From: Desulfohalovibrio reitneri
Lineage (GTDB): Bacteria > Desulfobacterota > Desulfovibrionia > Desulfovibrionales > Desulfovibrionaceae
Reading direction: 5' to 3'
DNA: 64,000 nt
Assembly: GCF_000711295.1 (NCBI RefSeq)
Contig: NZ_JOMJ01000003.1
Coordinates: 323,001 to 387,000, forward strand
Position 1 is the stretch's first letter; every line of letters begins with the position of its first letter. This document shows positions 25,238 to 34,614 of the stretch, one piece after another. A model generated the notes under the pieces. That model was given only the letters and a program-made list of their open reading frames with translations. It made no database searches and had not been told where the DNA came from. Position numbers and translations under genes: made by a program.

Positions 25238-26073
25238 GCGCGGACGTCAACTTCATTGGCCTCTACCTGTTGGCGCGCGGGGCTGTGGAGCCCGGGCAGC
25301 TTCAGGAGGCCGTGCGGGTGCAGCGGGAGCGCAACCGCCGCATAGGAGCCCTGGCCGTGGCGCGGGGGCTGCTCACCGAGGAACAGGTCGAGGAGGTCCT
25401 CGCCGCCCAGAGCCGCGAGGACTGCCAATTCGGCGACCTGGCCGTTCGCAGGGGGCATATCGAGCGGGGCGACCTCGACGACCTGCTCTTTTCCCAGAAC
25501 GTGACCAACATGCTCCTGGGCGAGGTTCTGGTGGAACTGGGCCATGTGGATCCGGAGACAATGGGCGCCCTGCTGGACGAGTTCGCCGCGCTGGAGGAGC
25601 GCCGCGGCGATCTTCTCGGGCGCGTGCTCCAGGGGCAGGCGGAGTACGTGGTCACGCGCGCCATGCTGCGGGCGGTGGGCACGGCATTTCCGCGCTTTTT
25701 GGGCATCAGCGTCAAGGCCGACCCCCTCGGCCGGGTGCCGGAAAAGGCCGGACCCGGGGACTTCCGTTGCAGTTCCGATCTGGACGTGGAGGGCATGGGA
25801 TGCTTCCGGTTCACTTTCCTGTTGCGATCGGACATCCTGAGCGGCATGGCCGGGGACGGTCCGGCGGATGGGCTGTCCCTGGTGAACACGGTCATGCGCT
25901 ACGCCCGGGGACGCCTCGCGCGGCGGGGCCTCTCCGCCACATGCGCCGGGGCTCGGCCCGGCCGCGTGGACTGGCCGGTGGACGGCGCGGCAATGCGGCT
26001 GGTTACTCCAGCCGGGGCCATGGCACTGTTCTGGGTGGCTCCCTGGCAGGCCGAGGGGGCCGGGACCGAATGA
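25234..26073 (+). CDS. GspE-N-like repeats plus CheX-like domain, function unknown
   Basis: 279 aa from GTG 25234. Residues 5-115 contain three repeats of the type LLxRGxxxxxQLxEAxxxQ..IGxLAVxxGxLTxEQV, as in the N-terminal c-di-GMP-binding region of GspE/PilB/MshE ATPases. The C-terminal half (GDFRCSSDLDVEGMGCFRFTFLL near 175-197) resembles CheX/CheC-type phosphatase sheets. No ATPase follows. Together with the upstream TPR protein this could be a second-messenger-responsive adaptor, but that is inference only. Confidence 0.65.
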   Translation: MSADVNFIGLYLLARGAVEPGQLQEAVRVQRERNRRIGALAVARGLLTEEQVEEVLAAQSREDCQFGDLAVRRGHIERGDLDDLLFSQNVTNMLLGEVLVELGHVDPETMGALLDEFAALEERRGDLLGRVLQGQAEYVVTRAMLRAVGTAFPRFLGISVKADPLGRVPEKAGPGDFRCSSDLDVEGMGCFRFTFLLRSDILSGMAGDGPADGLSLVNTVMRYARGRLARRGLSATCAGARPGRVDWPVDGAAMRLVTPAGAMALFWVAPWQAEGAGTE

Positions 26074-26176
26074 CCGGGGCGGTCGTTTTCTTTTTCCCAC
26101 CGGTCTGCCATAAGATGTCCTGGAAGCGTCATGCCCGGCGTCCAGACCGGGCCCGGCGCCCGCGCAAGGAGACAAC

Positions 26177-26506
26177 ATGGTGAACGAACGGCCGGGATTC
26201 GCGGTATTGGGACGGGAAGACGTCGCCAGGACGTCGACCCTGTCCGTGTTCAGAATGCGTATAGGGCCTGGGCAGAGTGTGCCGACCCACTACCATTCCT
26301 GGGTCGCGGACCACTTTTTCTGCCTCAAGGGGCAAATGGTGCTGCGGGTCCACGACCCAGAGGAGCGATTCGAGCTTCTGGCCGGGGATTCGGCCACCGT
26401 GGAGCCCGGCAGAGCGCATGCCCTGCGCAACGAAAGCGGAGAGGAATGCGTGTTCCTGCTGGTGCAGGGCGTCGGCGAGTACGATTTCAACCACGTGGAG
26501 ATGTGA
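26177..26506 (+). CDS. Cupin-domain protein
   Basis: 109 aa. The conserved cupin motif 1 reads PTHYHSWVADHFFCLKGQM near 36-54 and motif 2 PGRAHALRNESGEECVFLL near 76-94, giving the His/Glu metal-binding set of a small beta-barrel. Members range from dioxygenases to sugar epimerases and simple ligand binders; the substrate is unknown. ATG has AAGGAG at a good distance. It is followed two bases later by a membrane-protein gene. Confidence 0.88.
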   Translation: MVNERPGFAVLGREDVARTSTLSVFRMRIGPGQSVPTHYHSWVADHFFCLKGQMVLRVHDPEERFELLAGDSATVEPGRAHALRNESGEECVFLLVQGVGEYDFNHVEM

Positions 26507-26508
26507 GC

Positions 26509-26832
26509 ATGGATGAACTGCGCAAGAAGGGAAGCATCACCGCGGGCATCATCTGGATGGCCGTCATTTCCCTGCTTCTGTTCTGGTTGCCGGTGCTGGG
26601 GCCGCTTCTGGCCGGACTGGTGGGAGGCAAGAAGGCCGGCGGCGTGGGTAACGGCCTGCTGGCCGCGCTGCTGCCGGGCGTCATCCTGGCCCTGATGGTG
26701 ATGCTCTTCTCCTCCTTCCTCAGCGGGCTGGCCCTGGTGGGGGTGGTCTTCGGCGGCATTGGCCTGGTCTTCTATTTGGCCAACATCGGCATGCTGCTGC
26801 TGGGGGCCGTTATAGGCGGGTTGCTGGCCTAG
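26509..26832 (+). CDS. Small inner-membrane protein, 107 aa
   Basis: A short charged N terminus (MDELRKKGS) is followed by three or four hydrophobic segments with many glycines (LPVLGPLLAGLVGGKKAGG, then LLAALLPGVILALMVMLF, then LGAVIGGLLA). The layout recalls the DUF5518 type of small membrane proteins. Co-transcribed with the cupin gene. Function unknown. Confidence 0.7.
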   Translation: MDELRKKGSITAGIIWMAVISLLLFWLPVLGPLLAGLVGGKKAGGVGNGLLAALLPGVILALMVMLFSSFLSGLALVGVVFGGIGLVFYLANIGMLLLGAVIGGLLA

Positions 26833-26890
26833 CTGGACAGCCCCCGGGGCCGGGGGGTATTTACGCCTCTTCCCAAAGCGAGGAGACGAC

Positions 26891-28051
26891 ATGCCCCTGG
26901 AAGAATTCGACGACCTGCGACTTTTCATCACCGGCCCCACCTACGTCCGCCCGGAAGTCCGCCGGGCCGGGGCGCTGCCGGAGTTCGGCCACCGCGACAG
27001 CGAGAACGCCAAACGCATGGGGCCCATCCAGACCCACCTGCGCGCCCTGGCCGGGGCCGGGGAGGAGTGGCTGCCTATGCTTCTGGGCGGCTCCGGCACC
27101 ACGGCCATGGAGGCCGCCATCCGCAGCCTGTCCGCCCCTGGAGAGAACGTGCTCAACGTGGTGGTGGGGGCCTTCGGCGAACTGTACCACACCATCACCC
27201 GCGCCTGCGGGCGCAAGGCGGCCGCCCTGCGCTTCGCTCCCGGCCAGCCGGTGGACCTGGAAGTGCTTGAGGCCTCCCTGGCGGAGCACCGTCCGGACGT
27301 GGTCACCCTGACCCACAACGAGACATCCACCGGCGTTATTTCCGACGTGGCCGCCGCCTGCGGGGTGGCGCGCGAGCACGGGGTCCTGCCCCTGGTGGAC
27401 GGCGTCAGCCTGCTTGGCGGCGCGCCGGTGGACCTGGAGTCCATGGGCGCTGCCTGCTACTGCTCCTCCACTCAGAAGAGCCTCGCGCTGCCCGCCGGCT
27501 TCGGCATCGCCTTCGTCTCGGACGAGGCCCTGGACAAGGCGGGCCGGGTGGCTGACAAGGGCTACGTCACAGACTTCGCCCGCCACGCGGCCAAGGCCCG
27601 CGCAGGGCAGACTCTGACCACGCCCAACACGACCCTGCTCAACCAGATGGCCGTGCAGCTGACGTACATCATGGAGGAGGAGGGCATGGAGAACCGCTTC
27701 GCCAGGCACAAGCGCATGCGGAGCATGGTGGAGGAGTTCGCCGATTCCCTGGATGGTTTCGACATGCTGGCCGCCCCGGGGTCTCGTTCGCCCACCCTCA
27801 GTTGCTTGCGGGCGCCGCGCGGGGCCGGGGTGGCCGATCTCAAGGCCCTCAAGGAGACCATGCGGGCCAAGGGCTACCTGTTCGACCCCGGCTACTCCAA
27901 ACTCAACGTCGCCCTGGAGGAAAGCGGTGAGCGGGTCTGCTTCCGCATCGGCCACATGGGCGACATGACCGAGGACATGCTGTCCGCCTACCTCGACGAC
28001 CTGCGCGGCCCGCTGTGTGAGCTGGCCGAAATCGCCGGAGAAAACGCATGA
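26891..28051 (+). CDS. Class V pyridoxal-phosphate aminotransferase (serine/alanine-glyoxylate type)
   Basis: 386 aa. Motifs: LFITGPTYVRPEVRRA at the N terminus, LGGSGTTAMEAAIRSL near 64-79, THNETSTGVISDVAA near 139-153, and the PLP lysine in CSSTQKSLALPAGFGIA near 191-207. The C-terminal CLRAPRGAGVADLKAL region is also typical. The family includes alanine-glyoxylate and serine-pyruvate aminotransferases and the large subunit of soluble hydrogenase misnomers. It starts after GGAG at 26880. Its stop overlaps the cyclophilin start by four bases. Confidence 0.92.
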   Translation: MPLEEFDDLRLFITGPTYVRPEVRRAGALPEFGHRDSENAKRMGPIQTHLRALAGAGEEWLPMLLGGSGTTAMEAAIRSLSAPGENVLNVVVGAFGELYHTITRACGRKAAALRFAPGQPVDLEVLEASLAEHRPDVVTLTHNETSTGVISDVAAACGVAREHGVLPLVDGVSLLGGAPVDLESMGAACYCSSTQKSLALPAGFGIAFVSDEALDKAGRVADKGYVTDFARHAAKARAGQTLTTPNTTLLNQMAVQLTYIMEEEGMENRFARHKRMRSMVEEFADSLDGFDMLAAPGSRSPTLSCLRAPRGAGVADLKALKETMRAKGYLFDPGYSKLNVALEESGERVCFRIGHMGDMTEDMLSAYLDDLRGPLCELAEIAGENA

Positions 28052-28656
28052 AACGCATTCTGTTCTGTCTGCTTCTGCTGGCGGCCTTGGCCGCGCACGC
28101 CTGGGCGGCCGACGAGTCCGCCGCTGGGAAAGCCGAGCGTCCCCTGGTGCGCATCGAGACCACCATGGGGAACATCCTCATCGAGCTGTGGCCGGGCAAA
28201 GCCCCAATAACCGTGGAGAACTTTCTGGCTCATGTGGAGTACGGCCACTACGAGGGAACAATTTTTCACCGCGTGGTGGAGGACTTCGTCATCCAGGGCG
28301 GCGGCTTCGAACCGGGTCTGGAATTCCGCGAGCCGCCTTTCCCGCCCATCGGGAACGAGGCCCGCTCCGATGTGCGCAACACCCGTGGCACCGTGGCTAT
28401 GGCCCGCACGGAAGACCCCCACAGCGCCCGGGCGCAGTTCTACATAAACCTCATGAACAACGCCGCCCTGGACCACAGGGGGGAGGCCAGGGGGCGCTGG
28501 GGCTATACCGTGTTCGGCCGGGTCAAGCGCGGCATGCGAACGGTGGAGGCCATCCACCGGCTGCCCACCACCACGGTGCGCGGCATGCCGGACGTTCCCG
28601 AGGAGCCGCCGGTCATCACCGCCGTGCGGGTGATAGAGTCCGGGCAGGTTAATTGA
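28048..28656 (+). CDS. Periplasmic peptidyl-prolyl cis-trans isomerase, cyclophilin type
   Basis: 202 aa with a signal peptide (MKRILFCLLLLAALAAHAWA). The mature enzyme shows ETTMGNILIELWPGKAPITVENFL near 44-67, YEGTIFHRVVEDFVIQGGGF near 75-94 with the catalytic FHR, and RTEDPHSARAQFYINL near 123-138, then VFGRVKRGM. It speeds proline isomerisation in exported proteins. It is translationally coupled to the aminotransferase upstream. Confidence 0.93.
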   Translation: MKRILFCLLLLAALAAHAWAADESAAGKAERPLVRIETTMGNILIELWPGKAPITVENFLAHVEYGHYEGTIFHRVVEDFVIQGGGFEPGLEFREPPFPPIGNEARSDVRNTRGTVAMARTEDPHSARAQFYINLMNNAALDHRGEARGRWGYTVFGRVKRGMRTVEAIHRLPTTTVRGMPDVPEEPPVITAVRVIESGQVN

Positions 28657-28685
28657 ACGTGGGAACCGCAACAGCGGGAGGGCGC

Positions 28686-29231
28686 ATGGCTTCAGGCAAG
28701 GAACCGGACCCGGATCGGCTGCTGCAGACGCTGGACGAAAAGGCCGAGTCGTCCCGACAGAACGCCTTGGCCGAATTGCGCGACCTGAAGAAGGATCTGC
28801 AGTCCCTGGAGCGCGTCCTCACCGGCCGCAAGAAGGCGGACGAGTTTCCGCTTCTGGACATGGTGCAGGGCGCGCTGGAGGTCTTTCGGAGCTCGGAGAC
28901 CTTCTTCACCGCCAGCAATCTGGCCAGGGATGCGCGGCAATCACTCTCCGGCTCCCTTGCCCGGGCGGAACTGGAGCGCGAGGGCGCGCGGCTGCTGAAA
29001 AAGCCCGCTGGCTGGCACTGGATATCGCCCAAGGGCGAGATGCACCACCTGGGTGCCTCGGGCGAGGAAGAGAAGGCGGCCAAGGCGTTGACCCGCCTGA
29101 AGAACCGCCAAAAGGGCGGCAAGGCCAAGACGGCCAACCCGGATGGGCCGGGGAAGGGGGCGGAAAACCAAGCCTCCGCGCGGGGCGGGGCCCAAAAAGG
29201 CGTGAAGAAAAGCGGAAGCGGACAGGGTTAG
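28686..29231 (+). CDS. Hypothetical protein with coiled-coil N terminus, 181 aa
   Basis: ATG 28686 follows GGGAGGG 4-5 bases upstream. A TTG at 28653 overlapping the cyclophilin stop is a weaker start. Residues 10-50 are a charged helical segment. The middle has a small globular region (LEVFRSSETFFTASNLARDARQSL, then GWHWISPKGEMHHLG). The tail is lysine/glycine-rich and disordered. No family recognised. Read in the same direction as the cyclophilin gene. Confidence 0.7.
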   Translation: MASGKEPDPDRLLQTLDEKAESSRQNALAELRDLKKDLQSLERVLTGRKKADEFPLLDMVQGALEVFRSSETFFTASNLARDARQSLSGSLARAELEREGARLLKKPAGWHWISPKGEMHHLGASGEEEKAAKALTRLKNRQKGGKAKTANPDGPGKGAENQASARGGAQKGVKKSGSGQG

Positions 29232-29644
29232 CCGCTTTCCTCTGTCCAGCGAATGGTCCGCGTCTGCCGTCCGAACTCGCGGGCGCGGCTGTAGTCGTCG
29301 CCGAAATAGAGGTCGATGCGGCGCTCATAGCGACGGTTCATCTTGTCCCGCACCTCCCAAGGCTTGTCGAAGCCCTCGATCCAGACCTTTTCCCCGTTTT
29401 CCAGCCCGTGCCGCAGCAGGTCGCGCGACACGGCAATGGCCCGCTCCCCGGGCGTGAGGCGGTTGTTCCAGGCGCCAACGTACGGGTCGCCCTGGGTCTG
29501 TCCGGGAGTGGAGGTGTAGGCCGTGACCGTGACCTCCATCTCGCGCCACCCCGTGCGGGGGTCGGTATGGTGGAGAAAGGCGGCCTGGACGGCCACCAAG
29601 GCCAGGGCGGAGAATACGGCGATGGCGACCCGGTTTTTTTGCAT
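29228..29644 (-). CDS. 3D-domain protein (MltA-like beta-barrel), membrane anchored
   Basis: 138 aa. An N-terminal hydrophobic segment (VAIAVFSALALVAVQAAF, residues 6-23) acts as signal or anchor. The rest matches the 3D domain named after three aspartates: TAYTSTPGQTQGDPYVGAWNN near 41-61, PGERAIAVSRDLL near 65-77, and WEVRDKMNRRYERRIDLYFGDD near 95-116. The domain is shared with MltA transglycosylases and Rpf/YabE-like proteins, but the catalytic part of a transglycosylase is missing. A role in cell-wall binding is likely. Confidence 0.85.
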   Translation of the reverse strand: MQKNRVAIAVFSALALVAVQAAFLHHTDPRTGWREMEVTVTAYTSTPGQTQGDPYVGAWNNRLTPGERAIAVSRDLLRHGLENGEKVWIEGFDKPWEVRDKMNRRYERRIDLYFGDDYSRAREFGRQTRTIRWTEESG

Positions 29645-29719
29645 GCTCTGTCTGGTAGCGGGTGAGGGCGGCCGCCCCGCGCGCGCAAGGGCTGGAGGCG
29701 GCCGTTCCCATGGGAATGG

Positions 29720-30169
29720 CTACTTGATGATCTGCACCGGAACCGGAGATTGCTCCACGACCTTGCGGGCCACCTCGGAGAACTGGACGTGCCCCGAGTC
29801 GATGTGCTCGTAGTCGCTGCCGGTCATGGCGATCATGTCCACGTCCTCGGCCTTGGCGGTTTGCAGAATGGATTCCGCCGCCTTGCCGGTGACAAGCTTC
29901 ATCTCAAGGTTCGGGCAGGCCTTGAATTCTTCCTCGCAGACTTTCTCCAGTCGCTTTTTGGCGTTCTCCATCTCCCAACTCTGGAATTTCTCGATTTCCT
30001 GGCCGCTGGGATAGTTTCCGTAGGCAGGGAAATAGGAACACAGGTCGACGGCCACATAGAGCACGACCACCTTAGCGCCATACTTCTGGGCCATCTCGAC
30101 CACGTGGGGGGCCGCCTTGACTGACTTCTTGGAAAGGTCGGTGGGCCAGAGAATAGTCTTCACGTCCAT
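29720..30169 (-). CDS. Universal stress protein (UspA family)
   Basis: 149 aa. MDVKTILWPTDLSKKSVKAA opens the Rossmann-like fold. A 50-residue insertion of charged helix (YPSGQEIEKFQSWEMENAKKRLEKV) is followed by DVDMIAMTGSDYEHIDSG near 110-127 and the C-terminal strand PVPVQIIK. The usual ATP loop G-x2-G-x9-G-S/T is not intact, so nucleotide binding is uncertain. ATG at 30169 has GGAGGT upstream. A single-domain cytoplasmic protein, often induced on growth arrest. Confidence 0.9.
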   Translation of the reverse strand: MDVKTILWPTDLSKKSVKAAPHVVEMAQKYGAKVVVLYVAVDLCSYFPAYGNYPSGQEIEKFQSWEMENAKKRLEKVCEEEFKACPNLEMKLVTGKAAESILQTAKAEDVDMIAMTGSDYEHIDSGHVQFSEVARKVVEQSPVPVQIIK

Positions 30170-30561
30170 GAACGATCACCTCCGATGCTGATTGAAACGT
30201 CTGGCTGGTACAGTTGCCTCCTGCCTAGCACAGAAATCGCGTCAAGCAAACATGCGCCGCCATAAGGGCGGTTCGAGCCCCGGGGCCAACCAGACGGGGC
30301 GGCGTGGTGACAAAAGCGAAGCACGTTTCGGGCCTGTTCCTTCATTTTTGCAAATGCAAGCAATGCACTGAAAATATTCAGTATATATAGCAATAGCCGA
30401 AAGGGAGTGATTTCGAGTGAGTATGTAATGCTTTGGAAATATTTGTTTTTTAATTCATGTATCTACGCAGTTTTTTGAAATGTATATGCTTTAACTTTTT
30501 GGTAAAAAGTAGAGCAAGTCTCAATTTCAATAAAGTCAACAATTTCATTTTTGTATTGGTA
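30170..30561. other. AT-rich intergenic region upstream of amtB
   Basis: About 390 bases with no gene, between the divergent usp and amtB genes. Positions 30350-30560 are clearly more AT-rich than the rest of the window (for example TATATATAGCAATAG and TTTTTTAATTCATG). This suits an upstream enhancer-binding and bendable region for a sigma-54 promoter. A leftward open frame across it (30160-30393) overlaps the usp start and lacks a ribosome-binding site, so I do not call it. Confidence 0.5.
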
Positions 30562-30577
30562 TGGCATGGGCCGTGCT
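30562..30577 (+). promoter_or_regulatory. Sigma-54 (RpoN) promoter of amtB-glnK-glnD
   Basis: TGGCATGGGCCGTGCT has the GG and GC of the -24/-12 elements exactly 12 bases apart and matches the TGGCAC-N5-TTGC consensus at nearly all informative positions. It lies about 48 bases upstream of the amtB start, which has AAGGAGG. Nitrogen-regulated amtB operons are commonly RpoN dependent. Confidence 0.8.
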
Positions 30578-30624
30578 AGTCCGCCCCTTGTGTTTGACAT
30601 GGTTGCATAAGGAGGCAGACGACA

Positions 30625-31827
30625 ATGAACGCGGCCGATACCGGTTTCATCCTCATCTGCGCCGCCCTGGTCATGTTCATGACCCCGGGGCTGGCGCTGT
30701 TCTACGGCGGAATGGTCCGGGCAAAGAACGTGCTCGGCACCCTCATGCAGAGCTTCATCCTCATCGGCGTGGTCAGCGTCGTCTGGGCCGTGCTGGGCTA
30801 CTCCCTGTCCTTCGGAACGGATATCGGGGGCTTCATCGGCGGACTGGATTTCGTCGGCCTGTCCGGCGTGGGCATGGGCGTGGAGAACTCCCCCGCGGAC
30901 AACCTCTCCCACCTGACCTTCATGATCTTCCAGTGCATGTTCGCGGTAATCACCCCCGCGCTCATCACCGGCGCGTTCGCCGAGCGCATGCGCTTCCCCG
31001 CCTTCCTGGCCTTCTCCGTGGCTTGGCTGCTGGTGGTCTACGCCCCCATGTGCCACTGGGTCTGGGGCGGCGGCTGGATGGGCGAGATGGGCGCGCTTGA
31101 CTTCGCGGGCGGCGCGGTGGTCCACATGAGCTCCGGCGCGGCCGCGCTGGCGGCCTGCCTGGTCATCGGCCCGCGCAAGGGCTTCCGCAAGGAGCCCCAC
31201 ATGCCGCACAACCTGCCCATGACCCTGCTTGGCGGCGGAATCCTCTGGTTCGGCTGGTTCGGCTTCAACGCGGGCAGCGCCCTGGCCGCGGACGGCCTGG
31301 CCGCATCCGCCTTCGTGGCCACACACCTGGCCGCCTCCGCCGGAGCCCTGGGCTGGATCGCCGTGGAGTGGAAACACGCGGGCAAGCCCACCACCCTGGG
31401 CGCGGTCTCCGGCGCGGTGGCGGGACTGGTGGCCATCACCCCGGCCGCAGGGTTCGTCACTCCCATGCCCGCCATCGTCATCGGCTTGTTTGCCGGCGGC
31501 ATCTGCTACGGCGGCGTGCTGCTCAAGACCAAGCTCGGCTACGACGACTCCCTGGACGTGGTCGGCATCCACGGCATCGGCGGCACCTGGGGCGCTCTGG
31601 CCACGGGCCTGTTTGCCTCCATCGGCGCCGAGGGCCTGTTCCACGGCAACCCGGAGCAGCTCTGGATCCAGTTCGTCTCCGTGGTGGCCACCTGGGTCTA
31701 CTGCTTCGCCGCCAGCTTCATCCTGCTCAAGCTGGCCGACGCTTTCTTCGGCCTGCGTGTGAACGACGAGGACGAGGTGCGCGGCGTGGATGTTGCCGAG
31801 CACTCCGAGGCCGGGTACCAGATCTAA
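30625..31827 (+). CDS. amtB: Ammonium transporter AmtB
   Basis: 400 aa with eleven membrane segments. Amt marks are present: MTPGLALFYGGMVRAKN near 13-29 (outer gate Phe/Trp region), the first pore histidine in GAVVHMSSGAAALA near 165, and the second in VGIHGIGGTWGALATGLF near 312-329. The trimer conducts ammonia across the inner membrane and is closed by PII binding to its cytoplasmic face. The gene order amtB-glnK is the ancient and near-universal arrangement. Expression is probably RpoN dependent (promoter at 30562). Confidence 0.97.
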   Translation: MNAADTGFILICAALVMFMTPGLALFYGGMVRAKNVLGTLMQSFILIGVVSVVWAVLGYSLSFGTDIGGFIGGLDFVGLSGVGMGVENSPADNLSHLTFMIFQCMFAVITPALITGAFAERMRFPAFLAFSVAWLLVVYAPMCHWVWGGGWMGEMGALDFAGGAVVHMSSGAAALAACLVIGPRKGFRKEPHMPHNLPMTLLGGGILWFGWFGFNAGSALAADGLAASAFVATHLAASAGALGWIAVEWKHAGKPTTLGAVSGAVAGLVAITPAAGFVTPMPAIVIGLFAGGICYGGVLLKTKLGYDDSLDVVGIHGIGGTWGALATGLFASIGAEGLFHGNPEQLWIQFVSVVATWVYCFAASFILLKLADAFFGLRVNDEDEVRGVDVAEHSEAGYQI

Positions 31828-32178
<351 letters not shown>

Positions 32179-32183
32179 GGGGC

Positions 32184-34613
32184 ATGTCCCCCCTGGCCGT
32201 GGAGCGACTGCTGGCCGGACGGCGGGCCCTGTTTGAAACCAGGGCTCGCGGTCCGGCCGCTTTGCGTTCTCTGGCCGGAGACCACGCCCGGCTGGCGGAC
32301 GCCTGCTTGGCCGAGTTGGCGGGCGGGGACTGGGGAGGCTCCCTCTGCCTCGCCCAAGGCGGCCACGGACGGGGCGCGCTCTGCCCGGGCTCCGACCTGG
32401 ACCTGCTTTTCCTGTTCCCCGAACCACCCGGCGAGGAGGCCGCCGCCAAGCTGACCCGCCGCCTGATACGCCCCCTGTGGGACGCGGGACTGCGGGTGGA
32501 CTACAGTTTGCGCGGCCTGGAGGAATGTCTGGATCTGGCATCCTCCGATCCCAAGGTGGCGGCCGAACTGCTGGATGCCCGCCCCCTCCCCGGCCAGGAG
32601 CGGTCCGGCCTCGTTCGCGACCTGCGGCTTGGGCTGACGCGGCGGGTGGACCCCGGCGCGTTCCGCGACTGGCTGCTGGAGCGGCGCAGGCCGTATTCCC
32701 TGCTTTCCCCGGACCTGAAGATGGGCCGGGGCGGCTGGCGCGACGCCGCCTCCATCGGCTGGTTGGCCCGGCTTTCCGGCCGTCCTGTGCCGCCCCTGGA
32801 AGCCGGGGCCCTGGACCGGGCCGAGGCGATGCTCGTGGCCGCCCGCTGGGCGCTGCACCTGCAGCGGGACAAGCCCGCCGAGCGGCTGGAACACCCCCAC
32901 CACCGGGCAGTGGCGCAAGCCATGGGGTTCGCGGGGGAGGAGGTCCCCTGGATGCTGGGGGAACTGCACCGGGCCATGGAAACCGTGCACCTGGGGCTGG
33001 AGTCCGTCCTGTACGGCCGCGCCCCCTCCTACGCGCGGCTGCGTTCCTTCCCCCGTCTCTGCGGCCTCCTGGCCGACGGGCCGCCCCCCGGCCTTGCGGA
33101 GCGCGAGGCGATTCGATCCTCTCTTTCCCGAACCGCGCGGTTGGGCCCGGAATCCCAGGTATCTCTGGACGCCCTGCTGGACCTGCTGGCCGCGCCCAAC
33201 GGCTGGGAGCGGGCCTGCCGCCTGTTGGATTTGGGCGGGCTGGACGGGCTGCTGCCGGAGTTCACTGCCACGGCCCACTTCACTCCCATGGACGGCCTGC
33301 ACGAGCTGGCCAACGGCCGCCACGCCCTGCGCACCGCGGCCCGGCTTGCCGCGCCAGATGACGACACGCCCCGGACGGTGCGGGAGATGCTGCCCCGCGC
33401 CGGGAGCCGCCGCGCCCTGGTGCTGGCCGGACTGCTGCATGACGCGGCCAAGGGCGGGGAGGAGCACGAGCATCGCGGCGCGGACTTGGCGCGGGTGGTG
33501 CTGGGCCGATTGGGCGAGCCGGAGGGGGTGATCGAGGAGGTGGCCTTTCTGGTGGAGCGCCATCTGCTGCTGCCCCTGGCCGCCCAGCGGGGCGACCCTT
33601 CGGATGAGACGTCCGCCGCCCGCGCGGCCGCTTTGTGCGGTTCCCCGGAGCGGCTGGCCTCCCTGGCCGCGCTTGCGGCGGCGGACGGCTCGGCCACCGG
33701 GCCGCGCGCCTGGGGCGACTGGCAGGAGCACCTGCTGGGCGACTTCGTCCGCCGTGCTCTGGCCCAGTTTACCTCCGGGGCGCTGGCCGAGCCCCACGCA
33801 GCGGAGACCATCCTTCGCCGCCGCGACCGCTTCCGGGTCCTGGCCCCGGACAAGGCCGAGGCGGAACGCTTTCTGGACGCCGCTCCGCCGCGCTATCTGC
33901 TGCGCACCCCGGCGGAGGAGATGGCGGCCCATCTGGACCTGTACCGTGACTACCTGCGGGCGGCGGAGGAGGACCGGGCGCGGCGCACCTCACGTTTCGC
34001 CGGACTGGGGCTGGTGGTGCAGCGCGCCAGGGATCGCCTGGATCTGGGCGCGGTGGAGCTGACCATCGTCGCCCCGGACCAGCCGCGCCTCTTCGCCATG
34101 CTCTGCGGGGCCTGCGGCCTGCACGGGGCGTCCATCCTGGAGGCCTCGGCCCACACCTTTTCCCCGGGCGGGCAGGGCATGGCCCTGGACGTCTTTCTGG
34201 TGGAGCCGCCCCCGGCGGCAGCGGAGGAGTTCGGCGAGCGGGTGGCCCGCGACGTGCGCTGGGCCGCCACGGGCAAGCTGGACCTGGCCTACCGGCTGGC
34301 CCAAAAGCGGGCCTCGCCCCTGGCCCCCGGCCCGGACGCGCCCGCGCCCGGGTCCGTGGTGCGGCTGTCGGACGGGGAGGATGGGGCTCCGGCCACCATT
34401 GAAGTGGAGGCCGGGGACAGGCTGGGGCGACTTTTCGATCTGGCCAGCGTGCTGGCGGATTTCGACCTGCGCATTCTTTGGGCGCGGGCCTCCACGTCCG
34501 AGGGGCGCATTGGCGATGTATTCCGGGTGCGGGGGCCGCAGGGGGCCAGCCTGGGGCCTCCGGCCCTGCGGGAGGAGCTGCGCCGCGCCCTGCTGGACGT
34601 CCTGGCGGAGTGA
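32184..34613 (+). CDS. glnD: PII uridylyltransferase/uridylyl-removing enzyme GlnD, divergent
   Basis: 809 aa, slightly short for GlnD. The nucleotidyltransferase site is GGHGRGALCPGSDLDLLFLF near 58-77, with the two aspartates, and LLDAR near 130 is also typical. SPDLKMGRGGWRDAASIGW near 173-191 corresponds to KEGPGGLRDI. The uridylyl-removing HD domain has HDAAKGGEEHEHRGADLA near 419-436, but the usual H-Y-T-V-D-x-H stretch is replaced by HFTPMDGLHELANG near 371-384. Two ACT domains (about 615-690 and 735-805) sense glutamine. GlnD uridylylates PII when glutamine is low. Confidence 0.9.
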   Translation: MSPLAVERLLAGRRALFETRARGPAALRSLAGDHARLADACLAELAGGDWGGSLCLAQGGHGRGALCPGSDLDLLFLFPEPPGEEAAAKLTRRLIRPLWDAGLRVDYSLRGLEECLDLASSDPKVAAELLDARPLPGQERSGLVRDLRLGLTRRVDPGAFRDWLLERRRPYSLLSPDLKMGRGGWRDAASIGWLARLSGRPVPPLEAGALDRAEAMLVAARWALHLQRDKPAERLEHPHHRAVAQAMGFAGEEVPWMLGELHRAMETVHLGLESVLYGRAPSYARLRSFPRLCGLLADGPPPGLAEREAIRSSLSRTARLGPESQVSLDALLDLLAAPNGWERACRLLDLGGLDGLLPEFTATAHFTPMDGLHELANGRHALRTAARLAAPDDDTPRTVREMLPRAGSRRALVLAGLLHDAAKGGEEHEHRGADLARVVLGRLGEPEGVIEEVAFLVERHLLLPLAAQRGDPSDETSAARAAALCGSPERLASLAALAAADGSATGPRAWGDWQEHLLGDFVRRALAQFTSGALAEPHAAETILRRRDRFRVLAPDKAEAERFLDAAPPRYLLRTPAEEMAAHLDLYRDYLRAAEEDRARRTSRFAGLGLVVQRARDRLDLGAVELTIVAPDQPRLFAMLCGACGLHGASILEASAHTFSPGGQGMALDVFLVEPPPAAAEEFGERVARDVRWAATGKLDLAYRLAQKRASPLAPGPDAPAPGSVVRLSDGEDGAPATIEVEAGDRLGRLFDLASVLADFDLRILWARASTSEGRIGDVFRVRGPQGASLGPPALREELRRALLDVLAE

Positions 34614-34614
34614 G

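Noticed and set aside
30160-30393. 77-codon frame at the usp 5' end
   Set aside because: Overlaps the usp start, has no ribosome-binding site and lies in a promoter region.
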